The position numbers and the translations under genes were made by a program. Below the pieces are notes generated by a model. It was not told the origin of the DNA. It saw only the letters and a program-made list of their open reading frames with translations, and searched no databases. 64,000 bases of DNA from JL08 sp963765555 (lineage in GTDB: Bacteria; Pseudomonadota; Alphaproteobacteria; Rhodobacterales; Rhodobacteraceae): assembly GCA_963765555.1 (NCBI GenBank), contig CAVXWX010000012.1, forward strand, positions 186,001 to 250,000, in the 5' to 3' direction. Of the stretch, positions 25,671-33,595 are shown piece after piece (the first letter of the stretch is position 1; each line of letters begins with the position of its first letter).

Positions 25671-26986
25671 ACAGCGTTTACGCCTGCTTCGGCAATATGG
25701 CCTCTGATAAAAATAGTGCCGCCATTCGCTTCGATATCCAGATTCTCAACCGCGCCGCCCGCAGCATCGGCCCGGGTTCGCTCAAGCCAAAGGCTGGTTG
25801 CGTTCGATGATTTGAACGTCACGCAGCTGCCATCGGGGTCTCGGGCTGTTACATGCGCCCCGATCACCCACATTCTGGCGTTTTGTACCACATGCACCTC
25901 GGCCCCGTTGCGTGAATACCCGAAACGGCCGCCAATGACCGCCGCAATCACGTTGTCATGCGCAGTCACAGCGTTGCAGGACGTTGCAGAAAACGCGCCG
26001 TTCTCAAAACTCGTGCAATTGGACAAAACCACCTGCATCGTGATTGCGTCGTCTTCGTGGAAACTCCACCCGTCTTTTGCGCCACCTGACGCATCACAAT
26101 CAAAGAACGCGACCAACCCATTGGTCCGCCGTATCCGCACCGCATCCAGCGGAGCCGCGGTATTGGAAGGGGATGAATACCGAAAGGAACAGGACACGCC
26201 GACCACGTTGCGGTCTGCGGCTGCATCGCAGTGTAATGCCCCCGAAATTCCACCTTCGATGTGAATATTCTCCAGATAAAGGTCATCCGAATGGTCCAGA
26301 AACCGCGCCCCGTTAAAGTTTCGGATCGCCGCGATGTCGCGCGGCCCGGGTGCGCGGCCTATGTTTACATGCAAAACAGCTCCATCCTTGAACCAGGTAT
26401 TCACCGATGCCTGACAGATCGCCAGATCATTGACGTGTTCCAGTTCGGTATAAAGCCCGTTGTCGGTAAGCACATCGGTACGAAAAACCCTGTTTAGAGA
26501 CGTTACTCCGGCAGAATATGTTCCGCCTGCATCAGTCCACGCGGCCTCAAACGGGCCTGTGCGGTACGAAACCGGGCCGTTCCATCCGATCACGGCGACC
26601 GGAAAGGCAGGTTCAATCTGTCCGTTCTTGGTGAATGCACTGCCTTCGTATTCACCCGACCTGATCAAAACGCGATAGGCGGCACCTGTTGCATTGCCCG
26701 CGCTGAATGCCGCGTGAATGGACCGTTTGGCATTTGAAAAATCGCCGTCCGTACTGCCAAAACCGCTGTTTTCATCATCCCCGTCTACGGCATCGACATG
26801 TAGGGCTGCGCCGGTCCAGATCGCGGGATCAACCAGTTGGCGGGGGTCCGTGTCCACGCGAAAACCACCCGAGGATATGCGCGCATCCAGTGTCAGAATG
26901 GAATCGTCCCATCCCAATCCGACTGGCGGGCCGAAAACCGATTGCTGCCGTGCATTGAACGCACAATCAAACCCCAATCCAATCAT
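25640..26986 (-). CDS. GTA head-spike GhsB-like protein, right-handed beta-helix
   Basis: A 448-residue protein that starts MIGLGFDCAF and has no signal peptide. After a ~60-residue N-terminal part, residues ~60-440 show repeated short strands with Asn, Gly and Asp turns (LHVDAVDGDDENSGFGS, ENIHIEGGISGALHCDAA, VVLSNCTSFENGAF and GGRFGYSRNGAEV), as in a parallel beta-helix like phage tailspikes. Its start overlaps the stop of a gene resembling GhsA, the spike base of Rhodobacter capsulatus GTA. The pair order matches ghsA-ghsB (rcc01079-rcc01080), whose spikes bind capsule. The identity as GhsB rests on fold, pairing and N-terminus; a prophage-derived spike or an EPS-lyase-like protein is possible. 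Confidence 0.65.
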   Translation of the reverse strand: MIGLGFDCAFNARQQSVFGPPVGLGWDDSILTLDARISSGGFRVDTDPRQLVDPAIWTGAALHVDAVDGDDENSGFGSTDGDFSNAKRSIHAAFSAGNATGAAYRVLIRSGEYEGSAFTKNGQIEPAFPVAVIGWNGPVSYRTGPFEAAWTDAGGTYSAGVTSLNRVFRTDVLTDNGLYTELEHVNDLAICQASVNTWFKDGAVLHVNIGRAPGPRDIAAIRNFNGARFLDHSDDLYLENIHIEGGISGALHCDAAADRNVVGVSCSFRYSSPSNTAAPLDAVRIRRTNGLVAFFDCDASGGAKDGWSFHEDDAITMQVVLSNCTSFENGAFSATSCNAVTAHDNVIAAVIGGRFGYSRNGAEVHVVQNARMWVIGAHVTARDPDGSCVTFKSSNATSLWLERTRADAAGGAVENLDIEANGGTIFIRGHIAEAGVNAVYGGGSISAF

Positions 26987-27261
26987 CAGTATAACCCGAT
27001 GATGCCGGACGCAGTTGTCCCGCCTGCACTGCCAAGAACACGTCGCACCCGAACAGGATAGACAATGCCGGCGGCAAGCCCCGGCAAGACGACAGGGCTG
27101 CCATCCATCAGAACCACGGCCAAATCTCCTCCTGCGGCAACCATTATGGCCCGTGGCAAGACACCAAGATCGGTATCGTCGTCCGGCGAAATCGAAAAAC
27201 CGCCTGTTGCCGGTGCGGATAATCCGGGCTGGAAACTTGAAAAGTGGTCAAGGATTGGCAT
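26986..27261 (-). CDS. Spike base protein, RCAP_Rcc01079 (GhsA-like) family
   Basis: A 91-residue protein. The pattern LSAPATGGFSISPDDDTDLGVLPRAIMVAAGGDLAVVL, then VLPGLAAGIVYPVRVRRVLGS and the ending GTTASGIIGLY, is typical of the small phage and GTA spike-base family named for R. capsulatus Rcc01079. In that organism GhsA with GhsB forms head spikes that let GTA particles adhere to capsular polysaccharide. The ATG at 27261 has GGAG upstream. The gene is coupled to the ghsB-like gene (TGATG overlap) and is divergent from manC. Family assignment is by recognised pattern, not search. Confidence 0.75.
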   Translation of the reverse strand: MPILDHFSSFQPGLSAPATGGFSISPDDDTDLGVLPRAIMVAAGGDLAVVLMDGSPVVLPGLAAGIVYPVRVRRVLGSAGGTTASGIIGLY

Positions 27262-27479
27262 TTCTAACTCCTGCAAAATCAGCGCCAACCATGCATTATG
27301 AACCTGTCCAAGCCGTAACCTGACCGTGACGGTGGCCGTTGCGTTGTATTTTCGATGCACCGCACCCTGCTTTGCGCCTGCCGGTCCCTTTCAAAATGAT
27401 GCCAATCTGCTATTCCGAACAGGCGTACGATCGCGAAGGCGGACGTTCCAAGAACACACGGTTTTGTCAGGGTTAAATC

Positions 27480-28916
27480 ATGCAATCAATTTATCCGGTT
27501 CTGTTATGTGGTGGGTCTGGAACCCGTCTTTGGCCATTGTCGCGCAAAAGCTATCCCAAACAGTTTTCACCATTGATCGGCGCGCAGTCATTGTTTCAGG
27601 CATCGGCCGTGCGCATGTCGGGTAAAACGCAATCGTTGTCTTTCAACGCACCGGTCATTCTTACAAACTCTGATTTCCGCTTTATCGTGACAGAACAACT
27701 GGCCGAATTTGGCATTGATCCCGGTGCAATTCTTATTGAACCACAAGGTAGAAATACTGCGCCAGCGATCCTTGCGGCTGCGCTTTACCTGTCAAATTCC
27801 GATCCCGATGCGGTCATGCTTATCGCGCCTTCCGATCATGTTGTACCTGACCCTGATGCATTTCATGCGGCCGTGGAACAGGGATTGGCCGTTGTAGGAA
27901 AGGGCCAGCTTGTTACCTTTGGCATCGCGCCGGATCGACCTGAAACAGGTTACGGCTATCTGGAGTTGACTAAAAAGCCTGATGGGTCCGGTGCGCCGAT
28001 TGCCCTGACTAAATTCGTCGAAAAGCCGGATGCCGCCACGGCAAAGAAAATGCTGAAGGCCGGAAACTTCCTGTGGAACGGGGGCATTTTCTTGTGTCGC
28101 GCAAGGGACATCATCGCCGCATTCAAAGCCCATGCACCCGACCTGATCAAACCTGTTCAGTCTTCGATTACCAATGCCAAAACAGATTTGGGCTTTCTGC
28201 GGCTTGCGCCGGATGATTGGTCAAAATGCAACGACATATCAATTGACTACGCAGTGATGGAGCGGGCCGACAATCTGTCGGTTGTTCCCTTCACCAGCGC
28301 ATGGTCCGATCTTGGTGGCTGGGATGCCGTCTGGCGCGAAACCGACCCCGATCAAGACGGTGTGTCAACCAGTGGTCCGGCAACCGCTATTGATTGTGAA
28401 AACACGCTTTTGCGCTCGGAAAGCGAAACCCTCGAAGTGGTTGGTATCGGCCTCAAGAACATCATGGCAATCGCCATGAACGATGCCGTTCTGGTCGCAG
28501 ACATGAACCGGGCGCAGGATGTCAAACTTGCGGTTTCGGCCCTGTCGGCCAAGGGCGCATCGCAAGCGGTGGCCTTTCCCAAAGATCACCGTCCCTGGGG
28601 CTGGTTCGAAAGCCTTGTGGTTGGCGACCGGTTTCAGGTGAAGCGGATTGTTGTCCACCCCGGGGCGGCGTTATCGCTGCAGTCGCATGTCCACCGGTCC
28701 GAACACTGGATCGTTGTGGAAGGTACGGCAAAGGTCACGATTGACGATGTGGTGCAACTGGTGACCGAAAATCAATCGGTCTACATTCCGTTGGGCGCTG
28801 TGCACCGCATGGAAAACCCCGGCAAGGTCCCGATGGTCCTGATCGAGGTTCAGACAGGTGCCTATGTCGGCGAAGACGACATTGTGCGGTATGAAGACGT
28901 TTACGCACGCGAATGA
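27480..28916 (+). CDS. manC: Mannose-1-phosphate guanylyltransferase / mannose-6-phosphate isomerase
   Basis: A 478-residue bifunctional type II enzyme that makes GDP-mannose. The N-terminal nucleotidyltransferase shows VLLCGGSGTRLWPLSRKSYPKQF and KFVEKPD, and the middle SAWSDLGGWDAVW. The C-terminal cupin phosphomannose isomerase domain shows RPWGWFESLVVGDRFQVKRI, SLQSHVHRSEHWIVVEG and IPLGAVHRMEN. It supplies GDP-mannose to Gmd and Fcl immediately downstream, so this block makes GDP-L-fucose for the EPS. The start is ATG at 27480; the ribosome-binding site is weak. Confidence 0.95.
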   Translation: MQSIYPVLLCGGSGTRLWPLSRKSYPKQFSPLIGAQSLFQASAVRMSGKTQSLSFNAPVILTNSDFRFIVTEQLAEFGIDPGAILIEPQGRNTAPAILAAALYLSNSDPDAVMLIAPSDHVVPDPDAFHAAVEQGLAVVGKGQLVTFGIAPDRPETGYGYLELTKKPDGSGAPIALTKFVEKPDAATAKKMLKAGNFLWNGGIFLCRARDIIAAFKAHAPDLIKPVQSSITNAKTDLGFLRLAPDDWSKCNDISIDYAVMERADNLSVVPFTSAWSDLGGWDAVWRETDPDQDGVSTSGPATAIDCENTLLRSESETLEVVGIGLKNIMAIAMNDAVLVADMNRAQDVKLAVSALSAKGASQAVAFPKDHRPWGWFESLVVGDRFQVKRIVVHPGAALSLQSHVHRSEHWIVVEGTAKVTIDDVVQLVTENQSVYIPLGAVHRMENPGKVPMVLIEVQTGAYVGEDDIVRYEDVYARE

Positions 28917-28997
28917 ATTGTCGCCTTCACATCTGGACGCCAGCGGTTTAGCACAGGCCTTAAACAGCCTTTTGCGCTTGAAAAAATGGAAAAGTGA

Positions 28998-30065
28998 ATG
29001 ACAAAACGTGCAATGATAACCGGCGTCACCGGACAGGATGGTGCGTATCTGGCCGAACTTTTGCTCAAAAAAGGGTACGAGGTGCACGGGGTAAAACGCC
29101 GGTCCTCGTCCTTTAACACGTCACGTATCGATCACCTGTATCAGGACCCGCACGACCGCGAGGTTAAATTCAAACTCCACTACGGGGATATGACCGACAG
29201 CACCAACCTGATCCGTCTTGTGCAGGAAATCAAACCTGACGAGATTTACAATCTTGCGGCCCAAAGCCACGTGCAAGTCAGTTTTGATACACCGGAATAT
29301 ACCGCCAATGCGGATGGCATGGGCACACTGCGCCTGCTTGAATCGATCCGGATTCTGGGCATGGAAAAAACCTGCCGGTTCTATCAGGCGTCGACATCCG
29401 AACTTTATGGTCTGGTTCAGGAAGTCCCCCAAAGCGAAAAGACACCCTTTTATCCGCGCTCGCCCTATGCAGCGGCAAAACTCTATGCCTACTGGATCAC
29501 CGTGAACTACCGCGAGGCATACGGGATGCACGCGTCCAACGGCATCCTGTTCAATCACGAAAGCCCCTTGCGCGGCGAAACCTTTGTGACCCGCAAAATC
29601 ACCCGCGCTGCGGCCGCAATCAGCCTTGGACTGCAAGACAAACTTTATCTTGGCAATCTGGATGCCAAGCGGGATTGGGGCCATGCGCGTGATTATGTTG
29701 AAGGGATGTGGCGCATCGTTCAGCAGGACACAGCGGATGATTTCGTTCTGGCGACAGGGGAAACCCAAAGCGTGCGCAGTTTTGTCGACGCCGCGTTTGC
29801 AGCCGTTGGAATCTCCATCCGGTGGAGCGGCGCAGGTGTTGACGAAAAGGGCACCGATGAAAAAACGGGTCAGGTTCTGGTCGAAGTGGATTCCCGGTAT
29901 TTCCGACCAACCGAAGTCGACTTGTTGATTGGTGACCCGGCCAAGGCGCGTGAAAAACTGGGGTGGACCTATACAACCACCTTGTCAGAGATGGTGCGTG
30001 AAATGGTCGAAAGTGATCTGAAAGTTGTCGCGCGCGAAAAATCGCGCAAGGATCGCGAAGGATGA
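28998..30065 (+). CDS. gmd: GDP-mannose 4,6-dehydratase Gmd
   Basis: A 355-residue short-chain dehydrogenase/reductase that converts GDP-mannose to GDP-4-keto-6-deoxymannose. It shows the NADP-binding ITGVTGQDGAYLAELLLKKGYEVHGVKRRSSSFNTSRID, the STSELYG catalytic Thr/Ser region, and the YxxxK motif in SPYAAAKLYAYW. FNHESPLRGETFVTRKI is diagnostic for Gmd. The stop overlaps the fcl start (ATGA at 30062-30065). Confidence 0.97.
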   Translation: MTKRAMITGVTGQDGAYLAELLLKKGYEVHGVKRRSSSFNTSRIDHLYQDPHDREVKFKLHYGDMTDSTNLIRLVQEIKPDEIYNLAAQSHVQVSFDTPEYTANADGMGTLRLLESIRILGMEKTCRFYQASTSELYGLVQEVPQSEKTPFYPRSPYAAAKLYAYWITVNYREAYGMHASNGILFNHESPLRGETFVTRKITRAAAAISLGLQDKLYLGNLDAKRDWGHARDYVEGMWRIVQQDTADDFVLATGETQSVRSFVDAAFAAVGISIRWSGAGVDEKGTDEKTGQVLVEVDSRYFRPTEVDLLIGDPAKAREKLGWTYTTTLSEMVREMVESDLKVVAREKSRKDREG

Positions 30066-30997
30066 CGTTTGATCTGTCCGGTAAACGCGTCTGGGTCGCG
30101 GGGCATCGTGGCATGGTTGGTGGCGCTGTTGTCCGCCGCCTTGCCAGTGAAAATTGCGAAGTACTCACTGCCGGTCGCGACGTTGTCGACCTGACAGATC
30201 AGGCCGCCGTTGATCGCTGGATGGATAAAACCCGCCCGGATGCCATTGTTCTGGCGGCGGCAAAAGTAGGCGGAATTCATGCCAACAATACAATGCCAGC
30301 GGAATTCCTGCGCGATAATCTGGTTCTTGAAACAAACGTTATTCACGCCGCCTATCAATGTGGGGTCGAAAAGCTTTTGTTTCTGGGATCATCCTGCATC
30401 TACCCCAAAATGGCGCCGCAACCGATCAGCGAAGATGCTCTTTTGACAGGCCCGCTCGAGCCGACAAATGAATGGTACGCCATCGCCAAAATCGCCGGTA
30501 TCAAGATGTGTCAGGCGTATCGCAAGCAATACGGCTGTGATTTTATTTCTGCACAACCAACCAACCTTTACGGACCGGGCGATAACTACAATCTTGAGAC
30601 AAGCCACGTTTTGCCCGCATTGCTGAGGAAATTCCACGAGGCAAAGGAAAGCGGCGCCAAATCCGTAACCCTGTGGGGCAGCGGAACACCTTTGCGCGAA
30701 TTCCTGCATGTAGATGACCTCGCGGACGCACTTGTGTTTTTGCTAAAATCCTATTCCGGCGATACTCCTCTGAATGTGGGATCCGGGTCAGAGGTCACTA
30801 TTCGCGAACTGGCAGAAACAATAGCTGATGTTGTCGGCTACAACGCCGACCTGGTTTTTGATCCGTCCAAACCGGATGGCACACCCAGAAAGCTTATGGA
30901 TTCTTCGCAATTACACGCCTTGGGGTGGAACAATGTGCGGTCCTTGCGTGATGGGATTGATCAAACATATCAGTCCCTAAACGGTCAGTTTTCCTGA
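30062..30997 (+). CDS. fcl: GDP-L-fucose synthase
   Basis: A 311-residue epimerase-reductase that turns GDP-4-keto-6-deoxymannose into GDP-L-fucose. Features are VWVAGHRGMVGGAVVRRL (Rossmann glycines), LAAAKVGGIHANN, FLGSSCIYPK, the catalytic Tyr-Lys in NEWYAIAKIAG, PTNLYGPGDNYNLETSHVLPAL, and WGSGTPLREFLHVDDLADA. It is translationally coupled to gmd. It ends 13 bp from the convergent Wzc-type gene. Presence of this gene is strong evidence that the polymer, or another surface glycan, contains L-fucose. Confidence 0.97.
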   Translation: MTFDLSGKRVWVAGHRGMVGGAVVRRLASENCEVLTAGRDVVDLTDQAAVDRWMDKTRPDAIVLAAAKVGGIHANNTMPAEFLRDNLVLETNVIHAAYQCGVEKLLFLGSSCIYPKMAPQPISEDALLTGPLEPTNEWYAIAKIAGIKMCQAYRKQYGCDFISAQPTNLYGPGDNYNLETSHVLPALLRKFHEAKESGAKSVTLWGSGTPLREFLHVDDLADALVFLLKSYSGDTPLNVGSGSEVTIRELAETIADVVGYNADLVFDPSKPDGTPRKLMDSSQLHALGWNNVRSLRDGIDQTYQSLNGQFS

Positions 30998-31010
30998 TCA
31001 GCGGCCAATT

Positions 31011-33156
31011 CTACGACGCAGGCGAAACCTGTGCTGCATAATCTGCATAGCAACTGCGTTTGCCCCCAAAACCATATCTTTTCATGCCTTTCAGGCTGAT
31101 CTGGGTCAGGACCAGTCCAGACACATTCACACCGGTGCTTCGGAACAGTCGCAACGTTTCGCGCATTTGTACGTCAGATGTACTGTCCCATTTTACTGTC
31201 AGCAGGACGGTGTCGGCGAATTTTGCCAGGATGCAGGCATCAGGCACTGCCAGAACCGGTGGTGTATCAATGACGATGTAATCGTATTGCGCGCGTAAAG
31301 TTTGCATCAGATCGCCAAAGCGCGGCGAAGCAAACAGATCAGCCGCATTCTTGCCTGTTAAATTCGCCGCCATAATGTCAGCACTGTACCCTGCCGGGCG
31401 ATGGATTGCGTCCTCGATCAAGGCTGTTTTGTTCAGGACAGACACAAGCCCCGCTTCCGGAAGGTCTTTAAAGCGTTGGCGCATTCTGCCCCGTCTTACA
31501 TCGCCTTCAATAACAAGCACTCTTTTGTCCAAACCACTCAACACATCGCCCATGCTTAACGCGGTTGTGGTTTTTCCTTCGCCCGGCATTGCCGATGTAA
31601 CCAGAATAACCTGCGGCTGAGCATCATCATTGGCCAACAGAACGGATGTGCGCAGGCCCCGCATGGCTTCCATGTGTCGTATATCACTGGCCGTTTTCAA
31701 ACGGGCAGGCAGGTCGGGCTCACTGTCAAATGCCGTGATTTGCCCCAAAACGGGAAGGCGGGAATACGCCTCTAGCTCTGCAGCCGTACGAAATACCGTA
31801 TTGGATGCTTCCTGCACCAACACGTAAAGCGCTCCGCACGTCAAACCGAACAGGGCAGCCATTGTGATGATCAGCGATTTCCGCGGGCTATCCGCAAAAC
31901 TTGGGACAACAGCATGAGACAACACACGACTGTCGGCCTGCTGAATTCCTTTTTGCGCCGATGTCTCTTTTAGGCGGCTTAAAAAATGCTCGTACAATAG
32001 GCGGGTTGCGGCGGCTTCACGGGTCAGTTGCTGCAGTGAAATAAGGTCCTGACCCTGCTGATCAATCTGCAGTTCAAGGGCCGTTGCAGACGATTGCAAA
32101 GCCCCAAGCTGTTGCGTTGCTCGGACGGCTTCAATCCGAACACGCGACTGGATATCGCTGTATCGCTCATTAAATTCGGCAAAATTATCAAAGGCTGGAC
32201 GCCCGGATGCCATCATCTGCTTTAACAACACATCATCCGCAACCGCGGCTTTGTCCTGCGGTGTTTGCGCGTTGGCCAGCTTTCCCAACAGGTCTTGTGT
32301 TTTGAGTGCGCGTGTTTGGGCCGCAACTGCACGCGCCCGTAAGTCCTTTAACTGCCGTTCCAATAGCTGAAGATCGGGTGCCGAAATCAATGCAGTCGAG
32401 GCCGTAAACTGCGCGACCTGCGCTTCAGCGACTTCCAGTTGTGATTGCAATTCGACAACGCGGCTTGCCAGCCATTTGGTGGCGTGTTCGGTGGCGCGCT
32501 GTTTTTCGTTCATCTGGTTGCCGATATACTGGCTGGCAATCGTATCGGCGATCAGTGCTGATTTTTCAGGCGCTTGGGTGGTTACAGAAACCCTGAAAAC
32601 ATGACTTCCCGGAATATTCCGTACCGAAACCTTGGACAACAGAACGTTTACGATCCTGTCCAGGTCGCGCTGTGTCCTGTCATCATTCGTGGCTGGCAGG
32701 ATCAAAATTCCGGCCACCACCAAAGACAGACTCGATCCCGCTGCGCAATCGCGTTTTCAGTCCGGGTTCCCGCAGATCGGCGTTGAATTCGGGGTCGGCC
32801 ATCAGGTTCAAGTGGCGCGCCACATCCGTCATCAGCGTACGTGCGCGCAACACTTCAACTTCTGATGTGACAGAGGAAGGTTCACCGGATACGGCTGCGA
32901 TGACGCTGGGCAATGCCACCACACTGGTCTGGCGCGTGTCAAAAATCACCACAACGCTTGATGTATACAGCGCTGTTGCGACGGCGAAGACGTAATATGT
33001 TGTTAATACAACCGCGCCTACACTTGCCGCCGATATGATCATCTTGCCCCGCCATAACGTCAGCAGCAAAGTTCGAAACTCTGGTCGGCCCGGTGTTGTG
33101 GTCTGCCCGGAAACACTGTTCGGGTCGGGCAGGAACCGCGGTTCGTGTTGTGTCAT
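31011..33156 (-). pseudogene. Wzc-type EPS chain-length / tyrosine autokinase, one frameshift
   Basis: Two overlapping frames together make one ~715-residue polysaccharide co-polymerase with a BY-kinase domain. The N-terminal frame has a Wzz domain with a first membrane segment (KMIISAASVGAVVLTTYYVFAVA). After a shift near 32690-32715 the second frame continues (ATNDDRTQRDLDRIVNVLL) through long coiled coils to a second membrane segment (SLIITMAALFGLTCGALYVLV). The kinase domain has Walker A SAMPGEGKTTTALSMG, Walker A' VLVIEGDVRRG and Walker B YDYIVIDTPP. The C-terminal tail carries a small tyrosine cluster (KRYGF and SCYADYAA). No Wzb-type phosphatase gene was seen nearby. Start 33156 (ATG) is preferred to a TTG at 33201. 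Confidence 0.85.
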
Positions 33157-33216
33157 ATCGCGAATACCCCGACCAATCGGTTTGAAATTTGGTTCGTTCA
33201 AATTGCAACGATTGGG

Positions 33217-33231
33217 TTAACGCCAGATTAA
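33217..33231. promoter_or_regulatory. CtrA-type box TTAA-N7-TTAA
   Basis: TTAACGCCAGATTAA fits the TTAA-N7-TTAA CtrA consensus. It lies about 60 bp upstream of the - strand Wzc-type start and just upstream of the + strand small-protein start. It is the second such box in the EPS locus. Confidence 0.5.
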
Positions 33232-33239
33232 GAAAGGTT

Positions 33240-33578
33240 ATGCGCATGCGCATCAAAGCTGACAGGACACACCGCCTAACTGTACGAATGGGGCGAAACC
33301 TGCTTTGCAGTGTCTATGCCGCCTTCAAATCGGGCCGGATTTACCTGATGGGCGCAATCCTGTTCGCAATTTCGCCGATGATGACAAGCGCACAAACAAT
33401 CGACTGTCAGGATCCGGCCAATCTGGCAAATGATGAATGTCTTGGCGTGCCACCTGATCCTGCCTTGGGGAACCCGACAAACCTCATACCGCTTTTAACG
33501 CCGTTGGTTGGTTTGGCACTTGCTGGCGCTTTGGCGGGCACCGGCGGCACCAGCACCCCCAGCACAACAAACCAATAA
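33240..33578 (+). CDS. Small secreted protein of unknown function
   Basis: A 112-residue protein with a long N-terminal charged region, a signal-like hydrophobic segment (IYLMGAILFAISPMMTSAQT, about residues 30-50) and a mature part of ~63 residues. The mature part has two cysteines (TIDCQDPANLANDECLG) that could form a disulfide, a hydrophobic stretch (LIPLLTPLVGLALAGALA) and a low-complexity Gly/Thr/Ser tail. No family was recognised. It is divergent from the Wzc-type gene, so it may belong to the EPS regulon. Alternative start at 33246. Confidence 0.55.
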   Translation: MRMRIKADRTHRLTVRMGRNLLCSVYAAFKSGRIYLMGAILFAISPMMTSAQTIDCQDPANLANDECLGVPPDPALGNPTNLIPLLTPLVGLALAGALAGTGGTSTPSTTNQ

Positions 33579-33595
33579 CGCGGGGCCAGTTGTGG

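Noticed and set aside
25665..25681. CGTAAAC-AGC-GTTTACG inverted repeat as a terminator.
   Set aside because: There is no T-tract and it lies inside the coding end of the spike gene.
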